64,000 bases of DNA from CAVQOB01 sp963714325 (lineage in GTDB: Bacteria; Pseudomonadota; Alphaproteobacteria; Rhizobiales; Hyphomicrobiaceae). Every line of letters begins with the position of its first letter. Position 1 is the first letter of the stretch. Shown piece by piece: positions 55,748 through 64,000 of the stretch. Below the pieces are notes generated by a model. It was not told the origin of the DNA. It did not search any database and saw nothing but the letters and a program-made list of their open reading frames with translations. The stretch is taken from positions 35,622 to 99,621 of the forward strand of contig CAVQOB010000020.1 in the NCBI GenBank assembly GCA_963714325.1. The letters are read 5' to 3'. The position numbers and the translations under genes were made by a program.

Positions 55748-56159
55748 AATCGTAAGCGTCTATTGAACATCTCGGACGTCGCGGATCGCAAATCCTGCAC
55801 AAAAAACAACCCAAGGTTGGTTTGAACTTGGGATGCCCTCAAAATCGCTCCAGGATGGCCCAGGACAAGCGTTTACCAACCGGTCGGGGGTCCCCCTAGC
55901 CGAGTTCATCGTTAACGCGCGTACGGCGCTCTTAGCGGCCCTAGCGCGCGTTTCACCGATCCGGTAAAATCGGCTGGTCGCGATCGGCCAGGAAGCCCGC
56001 GGCCACACCAACATACCCGCGAGCGAAAGTTCCAACCTGAATAGGTCTGTAATTTCGCGTTACCGCGGTTGGGCATGAGTAGCGGTTTCTGCCTAAGCGC
56101 GTGAGGATGACAGGACTTTGATTTCGCTCGACGGTATGATCGTTTTCTGGCGCGCGGTT

Positions 56160-56239
56160 GCCCCACCAAACCCCGCGCGCGACCATGCTGGCCGGTCGAG
56201 ATCGGGAAGCACGGGCCGATCGTTTCGTCGGCCGGCATC
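56160..56239 (+). repeat. Direct repeat, copy B
   Basis: An 80-base unit from GCCCCACCAAACCCCGCGCG through CCGGTCGAGATCGGG to GGCCGGCATC, in the same orientation as copy A and about 490 bases away. It lies 140 bases downstream of the 3' end of the tRNA-Thr gene, measured on the tRNA strand. Confidence 0.7.
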
Positions 56240-56377
56240 CGACATCGCGAGTTCGGTCTCGGACTGATGGCCCATATCAGCGGGAATTGCATCGGCCCCC
56301 AGCCAGCCCGAGGCGGACCTTGGAGCCGTCTGATGCAAATCGTTGACGAGGATTCGTCTTCCGCACGACTGTGGTGA

Positions 56378-56452
56378 TGGTGCCGGCAGAGAGGATTGAA
56401 CTCCCGACCTTCGGTTTACAAAACCGCTGCTCTACCGCTGAGCTATGCCGGC
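56378..56452 (-). tRNA. tRNA-Thr (UGU anticodon)
   Basis: A full cloverleaf on the minus strand. The acceptor arm GCCGGCA pairs with TGCCGGC, with A as discriminator and an encoded CCA at 56378-56380. The D arm is GCTC...GAGC, the anticodon loop TTTGTAA has anticodon TGT for Thr ACA codons, and the T arm GTCGGGAGTTCAATCCTCTC contains the TTC-A core. The first anticodon-stem pair is a G-A mismatch. Confidence 0.95.
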
Positions 56453-56578
56453 AAAAGTCACGTGCGGTGCGCTTCGACGCTGGGTCGCCCCACCGTGAGA
56501 GTTGCGTTGCGCTTTGTGCTCGATTTTGGCCTCGCCCGTCAATCACCGTTTCGTCGCGGTGCGGGCGCGCGCCCGCCC

Positions 56579-57385
56579 TTATGCCGCAATCTGACGCCGC
56601 CGTTCCGGCAACCAATGCCGTGGAATGCGGCCGACGTGTCCAAGCGCTGGATTTGCCGGCCGGGCGTCAAGGCTCGTCGGGTCAAGCCCCCAAGCGCCAG
56701 CCAGTGCAACGACGTGCGCTTCCGTCGGATAGAGCAGGATCTCGCCGCCCGTATCGCCTCGCCGTTCGCGGACCCCGCGCAATTGAAACCGCTTCAACCC
56801 CAGAGTTCTTTCTTCCGAAGTCACTTTCCCCGCCTGCCAGACGACACCATCCTCCGTGATGGCAAAGGCGCGCACCATCTGACCATCGCGGACGCGTGCC
56901 CAGGCAAAGACATCGATCAGCGGGTAGCTGAAGAAATACTGGACGTCGGGGAATTGTTGGCCTAGGCCCAACAACATCGGCGTCACCTTGTCGACGAAAC
57001 GCGGCCCCATAGCGGCCGGCAGCGATAGTCCTGCGACAAACGTCCAACCGTCGACGGGTGGCGAGACAAAAACATGGGATTGGCCGAGGCGGTCGTCATA
57101 GATCGTGCCGAGGCCCGATTCCCAGTTCGCCGATCGCGCATCGCGAAGGCCCAAGCATTCCAGCACACGCGCCGTATCGTCGGACCGAATGGCGAGCCAC
57201 GCCATCTTGTAGCCGAACGGGTACGGCCGATCTGGGACCAGACTGAAGACCACACGGCCTGGCGATAGCCGCGGCACAATGACCAACGCCGCGACCGCGA
57301 TGGTGGCGAGGACCAGTATGGAGGTGACAAAAATCACGCCGGGCTCCCATGCGCGTGTCAGCCAGACAGTAAAGTCACGGTGCAT
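56579..57385 (-). CDS. Membrane-anchored protein of unknown function
   Basis: From ATG 57385 this is a 268-residue protein; a TTG at 57445 would add 20 residues. One membrane helix lies near the N-terminus (PGVIFVTSILVLATIAVAALVIV), followed by a soluble domain rich in aromatic and small residues (PFGYKMAWLAIRSDDTARVLECLG; VSPPVDGWTFVAGLSLPAA; YFFSYPLIDVFAWARV). I do not recognise the domain. It probably faces the periplasm. It lies between tRNA-Thr and the PaaI-type thioesterase on the same strand. Confidence 0.65.
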   Translation of the reverse strand: MHRDFTVWLTRAWEPGVIFVTSILVLATIAVAALVIVPRLSPGRVVFSLVPDRPYPFGYKMAWLAIRSDDTARVLECLGLRDARSANWESGLGTIYDDRLGQSHVFVSPPVDGWTFVAGLSLPAAMGPRFVDKVTPMLLGLGQQFPDVQYFFSYPLIDVFAWARVRDGQMVRAFAITEDGVVWQAGKVTSEERTLGLKRFQLRGVRERRGDTGGEILLYPTEAHVVALAGAWGLDPTSLDARPANPALGHVGRIPRHWLPERRRQIAA

Positions 57386-57487
57386 CCGCGAATCACGCGA
57401 CGGCAAGTCGCCGCCTGTGGACAGCGGGGGTAACTTTGGGTTCAACCAGTGTTCTTGGCAAGACCCACAGCAAGGCCCTGTGGGCGA

Positions 57488-57946
57488 TCAAGCCCGCTCT
57501 TTCGGGACGCCTATGACCGCCTCGCCGCCGGGAATATAGGCGAAACTGGCTTGGCCGATAGCGCACAACAACCCGGCCTCACTTCGGATTTCGCCGGTGG
57601 CCGTGGCGATCCGGCCGTCGATCCCTTCCAGTCGGCCATTGGCTGTCAGAACGCCGCGATCGACGCCCTGCAGGAAACTCGTCGTCAGCGAAACCGTAAC
57701 ACATTTGCGCGTGTTGCCAGGTACGGAACACCAGGAGACGCAATGTCCCATCGCGGCATCAAGCAGCGTGGCATAAACACCCCCATGAACCTTACCCATT
57801 CGGTTCATATGGTCGGCACTGACTCTCATCCGGATTTCGGCGTAGCCCTCGCGCCATACAACAGTCTCGTAACCCAGCAAACGCCGAAACGAACCGGAAT
57901 GGTCTTCAGGAGAGGCTGTCGTGCTGTGGGCGCACTTGTCGGGCAT
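57488..57946 (-). CDS. PaaI-type hotdog thioesterase
   Basis: A 152-residue acyl-CoA thioesterase. The hotdog helix motif HMNRMGKVHGGVYATLLDAAMG contains the HGG turn and the Asp used as catalytic base in the PaaI group, near residues 46-67. The strand VTVSLTTSFLQGVDRGVLTANG follows, as in the family. It removes CoA from small acyl or aryl groups; the specific substrate cannot be told. It is divergent from the FAD-linked dehydrogenase with 59 bases between starts, so they may be co-regulated. Confidence 0.88.
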   Translation of the reverse strand: MPDKCAHSTTASPEDHSGSFRRLLGYETVVWREGYAEIRMRVSADHMNRMGKVHGGVYATLLDAAMGHCVSWCSVPGNTRKCVTVSLTTSFLQGVDRGVLTANGRLEGIDGRIATATGEIRSEAGLLCAIGQASFAYIPGGEAVIGVPKERA

Positions 57947-58005
57947 GGCGGCGTTGACCTATGGATGCTGTCACTGCATCGAGCCATAGCGGAGACGATC
58001 GTCCG

Positions 58006-59451
58006 ATGAAAGTGAACGTTGCGCCTGGACCCAATATTGCGCCGTCCGTGCTGGCCCGACTTAAAGCAGTCGTTGGTCCTGAGGGTGTGATCGAGCAACC
58101 CGATGATATCGCACCCTACTGCAAGAGCTGGCGCGACGACTGGCACGGGCAGGTGCCCGTCGTGCTGCGTCCAAAAACGACGGATGAGGCGGCGGCACTG
58201 GTGGCGATCTGCGCTGAAACACGGACAGCGATCGTTCCGCAAGGCGGCAATACCGGCCTCACCGGCGCCAGCCAGCCTCACGACGACATGAGCGAGGTGA
58301 TCATTTCGACGTCGCGGATGCGCCAGGTCCGTAGCATTGATCTGGAAAACGATACGATTACGGTCGAGTTCGGCGTGATCCTGAAGGACATCCAGCAGGC
58401 AGCCGATAAAGCCAACCGCTTTTTCCCGTTGAGCCTCGGTGCGGAAGGCTCCTGCCAAATTGGCGGCAATATCTCGACCAACGCCGGTGGCGTGCAAGTT
58501 CTCCGATACGGCAATACGCGGGCGCTGGTGCTCGGGCTTGAAGTTGTGCTTCCCGACGGGCGGGTTTGGAACGGATTGCGGGGGTTGCGCAAAGACAACA
58601 CGGGGTATGACCTGAAGCAGTTGTTTATCGCTGGCGAAGGCACCCTTGGGATCATTACTGCCGCCGTTCTGCGATTGTTTCCGAAACCAACTGCAAGCGA
58701 AACCGCGTGGGTCGCGGTATCGAGCCCGGCGCAGGGCGTCGCACTGCTCTCGCATATGAAAGCGACGATGGGGGAGACGGTATCAGCTTTTGAGTTGATC
58801 AGCCGGCAAATCGTTGAATTCTTGTTGGCAGGTGTCCCAGGCCATGAAGATCCGATGCGCGAGGTTCACCCCTGGTACGTCTTGTTGGATGTGACCAGCC
58901 AGGGTGCGGCCGGCTCACTTGCCGAGCCATTCGCTGGTGCGTTGGCCGTTGCGATGGAGCAGGGGCTGGTCGACGATGCCATCATTGCGAGTTCCGGCGC
59001 GCAGGCATTGCGATTGTGGAAGATGCGCGAGGACATGGCTGAAGCGCAAGTCAAGGCCGGTGGCAGTATCGGGCACGACGTTTCGGTACCGGTGTCGCGC
59101 ATCGCCGAGTTCGTCGCGCGTGCCGATGCGGCGCTCATTGATGCCTATCCCGGCATCCGCCCAACGACATTTGGGCATGTCGGTGATGGCAACCTCCACT
59201 ACAATCTGGTGCGGCCACTCAGTTGGGAACAAGCGCGCTTCAAGGGTGAGAGGACGCGGATCAATCGCATCGTACACGATGTGGTGACACAATTGGGAGG
59301 ATCGATCAGTGCCGAACATGGTATCGGTCGCATGCGGCTCGACGAAAACATGCACTACAAGAGCGCGGTGGAAATCGACCTTATGCGGACGATCAAGCGC
59401 GCGCTCGACCCGCTGAACATCATGAATCCCGGCAAGATGCTTCGACTATAG
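58006..59451 (+). CDS. FAD-linked D-2-hydroxyacid dehydrogenase (GlcD/D2HGDH family)
   Basis: A 481-residue flavoprotein. The FAD_binding_4 domain (about 30-215) has VPQGGNTGLTGASQPH and GGNISTNAGGVQVLRYGNTR. The FAD-oxidase C domain contains FGHVGDGNLHYN, the metal/substrate-binding segment, and SAEHGIGRMRLD near the end. The pattern fits bacterial D-2-hydroxyglutarate and D-lactate dehydrogenases rather than GlcD with its E/F partners, since no glcE or glcF follows. I use ATG 58006, after GGAG; ATG 57961 is possible. It ends convergent with the small secreted gene at 59515. Confidence 0.9.
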   Translation: MKVNVAPGPNIAPSVLARLKAVVGPEGVIEQPDDIAPYCKSWRDDWHGQVPVVLRPKTTDEAAALVAICAETRTAIVPQGGNTGLTGASQPHDDMSEVIISTSRMRQVRSIDLENDTITVEFGVILKDIQQAADKANRFFPLSLGAEGSCQIGGNISTNAGGVQVLRYGNTRALVLGLEVVLPDGRVWNGLRGLRKDNTGYDLKQLFIAGEGTLGIITAAVLRLFPKPTASETAWVAVSSPAQGVALLSHMKATMGETVSAFELISRQIVEFLLAGVPGHEDPMREVHPWYVLLDVTSQGAAGSLAEPFAGALAVAMEQGLVDDAIIASSGAQALRLWKMREDMAEAQVKAGGSIGHDVSVPVSRIAEFVARADAALIDAYPGIRPTTFGHVGDGNLHYNLVRPLSWEQARFKGERTRINRIVHDVVTQLGGSISAEHGIGRMRLDENMHYKSAVEIDLMRTIKRALDPLNIMNPGKMLRL

Positions 59452-59486
59452 AAAGAAAAAATGCGCAACCGACTGAGCGGTTGCGC
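59450..59486 (-). terminator. Terminator hairpin between convergent genes
   Basis: GCGCAACCG (59463-59471 region) and its complement (59478-59486) form a nine-base stem with a six-base loop. Read leftwards it is followed by ATTTTTTCTTTC, so it is a good terminator for the small secreted gene at 59515 and may also serve the dehydrogenase. Confidence 0.75.
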
Positions 59487-59514
59487 TGGGAGTTTCAGGC
59501 CGTATGCCGCTGGC

Positions 59515-59787
59515 TCAGTACCAGCGGCGATAGCGCGGTCCGTAATAAAAACTGAAGGCCGGGCGGGGAGCATAATAGTAGCTGTAGACGGGCTCAACCC
59601 AGCGACAGTGACGGTGGCCGCGATGCCACCAGCAGCGTCGCGAGGCCTGCTCAACCGCCGAGCTTTCCTGTGCCGCAACTTTGACGCTGCCCATGTTTGC
59701 GCCAAGCGGCGCGGCATTAGCACCAGCAACCCCGAGGCTCAGAAGGCTCACAGCAGCGGCTGCTACGATCCATGACGTGCTTCGCAT
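59515..59787 (-). CDS. Small secreted Tyr/Arg/Trp-rich protein
   Basis: A 90-residue protein starting at ATG 59787, seven bases after AAGGAGAA. Signal peptide MRSTSWIVAAAAVSLLSLGVAGANA, cleaved after ANA. The mature part is short and unusual: two Cys in RRCWWHRGHRHCRWVEP, which could bind metal or pair, then an aromatic tail (YSYYYAPRPAFSFYYGPRYRRWY). Proteins of this style are common and uncharacterised in this order. The longer frame to 59943 has no ribosome site. Confidence 0.75.
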   Translation of the reverse strand: MRSTSWIVAAAAVSLLSLGVAGANAAPLGANMGSVKVAAQESSAVEQASRRCWWHRGHRHCRWVEPVYSYYYAPRPAFSFYYGPRYRRWY

Positions 59788-59964
59788 GCGTTTCTCCTTG
59801 TTTGAAATATGTTCAGATGATGTCCCGCGAAGATCGAACGCTTCTAAACGCCCGGATCCGTCGCTGTGGTTTTGGCGTTTTCCACGCGCATTGAACCGTA
59901 AAAATAGTGGTCCAACCTGAACCGTCGCTGAATAGGGACGCAAGCAATTGTGGCGGTGGCTTGT

Positions 59965-60930
59965 CTAAGGGCCGTTGGCGGCACTGGGCTGAGGTTGCGC
60001 GGAGCGACGCAATTGCGCTTCTCGGCGTGCGATATAAACGGCGGATGCAAAGATGACGAGTGCACCGACCCAAGTCCAAACGTCGATGGTCTCGCCGAAA
60101 ACCATGTAGGCTGCGGCCACAGCGAACGGCAGTTTGGAAAATTCGAATGTCATCACAAGCGAGGCATCGGTTGCCGCGAAGCCGCGCACCAGTGTGACAT
60201 GCCCGAGGGTGGCACACAGGCCCATGCCGAACAGCAGCGGCAAAACAGAGGCTGGCGGCCAACTCCAAACCATCAGCGCCGGGATGAGCGACATCGGCAC
60301 GAGAAGGAGATGTGTTAAGAAAACAATTTTATTGGGGTCATCACGCGCCGTCAACTGCTTCACCAGGATAGCTGAGAACGCGCCGCTGATGGTCGCACAC
60401 AAGGCGAGAAGTTGGCCAAAACCGAGACCTGAGAAACTGGGACGCAGAATAATCATGGCGCCGACGAAGCCGACGGCGAGCGCTGTCCAACGGCGACGGC
60501 GGACGACTTCACCAAGAAATAGCACTGCGGCAAGCGTGCCAAAGAGGGGAGTCAAGAAGCCAATAGCGGTCAACTCGCCGATCGGCATCATCGACAATGC
60601 GGTGAACCACATCAGCATTGAGGCGAGCGCAACCGCGCAGCGCCAGCCGTACAACTTCAGTTGTCCCGATTGGAACAACTCGGGGCCGCGCATCAGCAGA
60701 AGTGGGGAAAAAACGATTGCGGCGAACATGTTGCGGAAAAACACAACTTGAAACGGGTGGACGCCTGCCTGGGCTGCAGCCTTGGAAAAGACTGAGAGCC
60801 CCGCCAGCAGGGCCATCGAGAGCGTGACCCAAAATGCGCCGGCCAATGGATCGTTGCGCTTTGCACCGGCAGGGGCGATCGTGTTGGACGCGGCGAGCAG
60901 CGCTTGGAACTTGTTGACGAGGGTTGGCAA
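59965..60930 (-). CDS. DMT-superfamily transporter with two EamA domains
   Basis: A 321-residue inner-membrane protein with about ten helices in two EamA halves (about 30-165 and 175-305). Each half is Gly/Ala-rich, with IGFLTPLFGTLAAVLFLGE closing the first and KLPFAVAAAYMVFGETIDVWTWVGA the second. Family members export metabolites or take up small amines; no substrate is evident. The start is a TTG at 60930 as tracked; I see no ATG that keeps the first helix, so the start is uncertain. It is divergent from the M20 peptidase. Confidence 0.85.
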   Translation of the reverse strand: MPTLVNKFQALLAASNTIAPAGAKRNDPLAGAFWVTLSMALLAGLSVFSKAAAQAGVHPFQVVFFRNMFAAIVFSPLLLMRGPELFQSGQLKLYGWRCAVALASMLMWFTALSMMPIGELTAIGFLTPLFGTLAAVLFLGEVVRRRRWTALAVGFVGAMIILRPSFSGLGFGQLLALCATISGAFSAILVKQLTARDDPNKIVFLTHLLLVPMSLIPALMVWSWPPASVLPLLFGMGLCATLGHVTLVRGFAATDASLVMTFEFSKLPFAVAAAYMVFGETIDVWTWVGALVIFASAVYIARREAQLRRSAQPQPSAANGP

Positions 60931-61155
60931 TTTGAGCTCGTTGGCGGGGTGGTGAAGCTTGGTTGTTTCATAATGCTAGTGAGTTGTACACTCGGACGCA
61001 GCAATGCCGCTGGCAACCAGCTAAGCAGGAGCCACGGACATGGCGGCCATGCGATCTCCGCACAAAGGCCCTCACCTCGTGACGTGAAGTAGGCTTGCAT
61101 CGCCGCTCTCTCCCGTGTTTCGATGAGTACCAGGGAAGCTACGAGGGAGACCGGC

Positions 61156-62568
61156 ATGGCTGTGGCGGGCAATGGGCGCGATGGTGCCATCACGCGGGCA
61201 CGCGCCTATGTCGATGGCGGCGACTTCGAGCGCGATCTCGGGCGTCGAGTGGCCATAAGGACCGAAAGTCAGGCGCTACCGGGCAGCCTAGCCGAGATCG
61301 AGCGATACGTGACAGATGAAATGATTTCGTCATTCGAGCGACTCGGATTTGCTTGCAAGGCCTATCCAAATCCTGTCGCTGGTCAGGGGCCGGTGTTGCT
61401 CGCGAGCCGAATTGAAGACACGTCACTGCCGACCGTGCTCGGCTACGGTCACGGCGACGTCATTCGCGGGCAGGACGACCAGTGGACGAAGGGCAAGGGA
61501 CCATGGGTTGTCGCGCGCGATGGCGAACGGCTCTATGGCCGCGGTACGGCTGACAATAAGTGCCAGCATACGATCAATATTGCGGCCATGGCAGCGGTGA
61601 TGGCCGAGCGCGGTGGCAAGCTCGGGTTCAATGCAAAATACATTATCGAGATGGCGGAGGAGACAGGGTCGGCGGGATTGGGTGCAGTCATCGCTGCTCG
61701 TAAGAGCGACTTCGCGGCGACCGTCCTCATTGCTTCCGATGGGCCGCGCGTGACGCCGGAGCGGCCGACAATCGTGCTTGGCAATCGCGGAGCAATCACA
61801 TTCGATCTCATTTGCGAATTGCGGGAAGGCGGGCATCACTCCGGTAACTGGGGCGGGTTAATCGCCGATCCGGCGATTATCCTGGCGCATGCCATCGCTT
61901 CGTTTGTTGGGCCGAAAGGCGGACTGCGACTAAAGGCTTGGTTGCCGCCGCCAATCGCGCCGCATATCCGCGAGTGTTTAAAGGACGTTGAAATCGACGG
62001 AGGCAGCGATGCGCCGAAAATCGACGGGTGGTGGGGCGAACCCGGACTTTCCGGCCCCGAAAAAGTATACGCCTGGAACAGTTTTGCGGTGTTGGCCATG
62101 ACCGCTGGCAGTCCGGGTGCACCAGTCAACGCGATTGCGCCTTCAGCGCGCGCGCGCTGCCAGTTGCGCTATGTGGTTGGGACCAATGTCGACGAAGTGC
62201 TGCCGGCGCTGCGTCGCCATCTCGATCAGAACGGATTTTCATCAGTTCGCGTCGAAGAAGCCAAAGGAGTCGGCAAATTCCCTGCGACGCGAACGGATCC
62301 TGATCATCCCTGGGCGCAGTGGGCACGGCAATCGCTGGAACGGACGACGGGCAGTAGGCCGGCGATTATCCCATCGACCGGCGGTGGCGTCCCCAACGAT
62401 GTGTTCCAGGATGGCCTTGGCCTGCCGACACTCTGGTTACCACACTCCTATGCGGGCTGCTCGCAACACGCACCCGACGAGCATATCCTGCTGCCGGTTG
62501 CGCGCAGCGCCATGGCGGTGATGGCCAGCCTTTATTGGGATCTCGGCGAAGGTCGCTTGCCGCAGTGA
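61156..62568 (+). CDS. M20 family metallopeptidase
   Basis: A 470-residue zinc amidohydrolase/peptidase. ATG 61156 is six bases after GGGAG; ATG 61123 is in frame but lacks a site. Metal ligands and catalytic residues: His in GYGHGDV, Asp in YGRGTADNKCQH, the Glu pair in EMAEETGSAG, a further ligand in IASDGPR, and the C-terminal His in GCSQHAPDEH. A dimerisation domain is inserted around 200-330. The family includes carboxypeptidases and N-acyl-amino-acid hydrolases. The damaged amidase follows by 37 bases on the same strand, suggesting a joint amide-degrading unit. Confidence 0.9.
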   Translation: MAVAGNGRDGAITRARAYVDGGDFERDLGRRVAIRTESQALPGSLAEIERYVTDEMISSFERLGFACKAYPNPVAGQGPVLLASRIEDTSLPTVLGYGHGDVIRGQDDQWTKGKGPWVVARDGERLYGRGTADNKCQHTINIAAMAAVMAERGGKLGFNAKYIIEMAEETGSAGLGAVIAARKSDFAATVLIASDGPRVTPERPTIVLGNRGAITFDLICELREGGHHSGNWGGLIADPAIILAHAIASFVGPKGGLRLKAWLPPPIAPHIRECLKDVEIDGGSDAPKIDGWWGEPGLSGPEKVYAWNSFAVLAMTAGSPGAPVNAIAPSARARCQLRYVVGTNVDEVLPALRRHLDQNGFSSVRVEEAKGVGKFPATRTDPDHPWAQWARQSLERTTGSRPAIIPSTGGGVPNDVFQDGLGLPTLWLPHSYAGCSQHAPDEHILLPVARSAMAVMASLYWDLGEGRLPQ

Positions 62569-62605
62569 CCGTCTATTGCAATGATTTTTTCTCCGGAGCG
62601 GCCTC

Positions 62606-64000
62606 ATGACCGAACCTTGCCTACTCTCAGCGATCGAGGCGCGCCGGCTCATCGGTGCCAAAAAGCTTTCACCAGTCGAGTTGCTCGAAAGCTGCCTGAA
62701 GCGGATCGCCAAGACCAACAAGGCCATCAACGCCGTCGTCGCGATGGATGAAAAGCGCGCCCGGATGGTCGCCAGGGAGCAAGAAGCCCAGGTGATGCGC
62801 GGCGATGATCTAGGCCTGCTGACGGTTTGCCAATCGGCATAAAAGACCTTGAGCCAACGGCCGGTCTAAGAACGACCTGGGGATCGCCACTCTACAAGGA
62901 TCATATTCCTGATGTCGATCATCCAATGGTCGCGAACATTCGTGCATCAGGCGGCATCATTTTCGCAAAAACGAACGTGCCGGAGTTCGGTGCCGGCGCC
63001 AATACCAAAAACCTCGTCTATGGCGCGACCGGCAATCCTTTCAACACGGATTTAACGGCCGCAGGATCATCCGGTGGTTCAGCTGCGGCGCTTGCTGCGG
63101 ATATGATGCCGTTGGCAACCGGCTCGGACTATGCGGGATCGTTGCGAACGCCAGCGGCTTTTTGCGGAGTGACAGGTTATCGCCCATCGCCAGGTATCGT
63201 ACCGTCGACCGAGCGGTCGGCAGGCATTATCCCGTGGGCTGTTCTTGGGCCAAATGGGCCGCACGGTCACTGATGCGCATCTCCTACTCAAAGCTCAGTG
63301 CGACACCGATCGCGACGATCCCTATTCGTCGCTGGACCATTTGCAAATTCCAGAAACGCTGGCCGGCATCGACTTGGCGCCGATCCGGCTGGCGTTGTCC
63401 GCTGATTTTGCGACCTGTCCGATCGACAAGAAAATTCGCGGCCTTTTCAAAAGACGGGCGAAATCATTCATCTCAGCTTTCGCCGTTGTCGAGGAGGCAA
63501 CTTGAGATTTTTCCGGTGTACATGATATCTTCGACGTCCATCGCGGTCTCGCTATGCTTGCGGGCCATCGTGATCGCTATCGCCTTTCGCGCAACAAGCT
63601 GGGCGCTAATATCATCGACGACGTTGAGCGTGGACTGAAATATAGCAGTGACGATATCGCACGCGCCATGGTCGAACAGCACGCGCTTTATCGACGTTTT
63701 AATGCGTTTTTCGATGCCTATGATATCCTCATCGCGCCGGCGGCCGCCGTATCGCCTTTCCCTCATGCGCAGCGCTATGCTTCGGAGATCAACGGACAGA
63801 CATTGGATAGCTATGCCCGTTGGATGGCCCTGGCTTATGCCCCGACCATGGCGTTGTGTTGCGCTTGCGCCATACCCTGCGGCGTTGATCACCTCGGCAT
63901 GCCGTTTGGCATTCAGATCATCGGACCGAAGGGCGCGGACGCGCTGGTTCTGGAAGTGGCGCAAGCCTTGGAGCTGGTGCTGGCGTCCAATGAAGAAACG
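62606..64000 (+). pseudogene. Amidase-signature family enzyme, disrupted by two frameshifts and a stop; runs off the right edge
   Basis: Remnant or mis-sequenced Ser-Ser-Lys amidohydrolase. The parts in order: MTEPCLLSAIEARRLIGAKK to DDLGLL (62606-62818); LPIGIKDLEPTAGL with the catalytic Lys through AGSSGGSAAALAAD and GSDYAGSLRTPAAF with the two Ser, to VLGP (from 62827); MGRTVTDAHLLL to VVEEAT (63245-63502); a TGA at 63503; then DFSGVHDIFDVHRGL to the window end in the same frame. The first break lacks a base near 62820, the second has one A too many at 63252-63254. All catalytic residues are present, so decay is recent or the sequence is faulty. Confidence 0.85.

Larger units (their letters stand above)
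55567..56377. other. Non-coding stretch with diverged direct repeats
   Basis: About 810 bases with no supported gene. It holds the two repeat copies at 55671 and 56160, and a weaker, rearranged resemblance near 55978-56020 (GGTCGCGATCGG, then CACACCAACATACCCGCGAGCG). On the minus strand, short ORFs in the two copies share residues such as PISTG and GLVG, but without start sites of quality. Confidence 0.5.

Noticed and set aside
55516..56292. Minus-strand ORFs of 108 and 126 codons in the repeat region
   Set aside because: They share a few residues because the DNA is repeated. There is no ribosome site, and the composition does not look like a folded protein, so I keep the region as repeat DNA.
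56160..56452. Integration site at tRNA-Thr
   Set aside because: The tRNA is complete, there is no integrase, and no duplicate of its 3' end is seen nearby. The direct repeats do not match the tRNA.

Overview
The window reads as a chromosomal segment of an alphaproteobacterium of the order Hyphomicrobiales (Rhizobiales), most like the Bradyrhizobium/Rhodopseudomonas/Xanthobacteraceae side. The evidence is a high-GC gene-dense layout, a RegB/RegA redox two-component pair beside a SCO-like gene, a CycM-type membrane-anchored cytochrome c, MmcB, an intracellular PHB depolymerase, a YejABEF peptide importer, a Pim-like acyl-CoA dehydrogenase pair, a tripartite tricarboxylate transporter and infC-rpmI-rplT-pheS-pheT. 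The genus is inference; there is no rRNA here.

Layout: 1-6.1 kb holds a cut-off SMP-30 lactonase, a small membrane protein, a class A penicillin-binding protein, a YgjP-like metallopeptidase and phaZ. 6.2-9.0 kb is the redox-control locus: a SCO1-like gene divergent from regB-regA. 9.0-13 kb has mmcB, a Lon-like AAA protease and an overlapping Usp-like gene. 13-17 kb has a GST, a small secreted protein, a YihU-like dehydrogenase and several short secreted or unknown proteins. 17-19.4 kb has kdsB-pheA divergent from cycM. 19.7-28.5 kb is one operon, yejA1-yejA2-yejB-yejE-yejF-ghrA. 28.6-29.8 kb is an orphan PcfJ-like gene next to a repeat element.

29.9-45.1 kb is a two-armed catabolic cluster. 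The leftward arm is enoyl-CoA hydratase, 3-hydroxyacyl-CoA dehydrogenase, ADP-forming acyl-CoA synthetase and aldo-keto reductase. The rightward arm is nitroreductase, thiolase, PLP-dependent dehydratase, two Pim-like acyl-CoA dehydrogenases, two TctC-type binding proteins, TctB and TctA. Together they encode import, CoA activation and complete beta-oxidation of an organic acid, plausibly a dicarboxylate. I see no regulator in it.

45.2-48.6 kb has a TadG-like vWA protein, an alpha/beta hydrolase and a glycosyltransferase. 48.7-54 kb is the translation block, where infC appears to start on ATA. 54.1-56.5 kb has a secreted three-repeat protein, a terminator, a diverged direct repeat in a 0.9-kb non-coding stretch and tRNA-Thr(UGU). 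56.6-64 kb has a membrane-anchored unknown, a PaaI-type thioesterase, a D-2-hydroxyacid dehydrogenase, an EamA transporter, an M20 peptidase and a badly damaged amidase that runs off the edge.

Four otherwise well-conserved genes (regB, yejE, pheS, pheT) are each broken by exactly one surplus base. Two of them should be essential, so base-level sequence error is the simplest reading, and the frameshifts should not be taken as biology without checking reads. No mobile element, CRISPR array or classical novel defence system was found. The most biologically interesting items are a SCO protein that has lost both copper-binding cysteines beside regBA, the two-armed import/beta-oxidation cluster, a dehydratase with an IF2-like N-terminal motif, and the secreted three-repeat protein.
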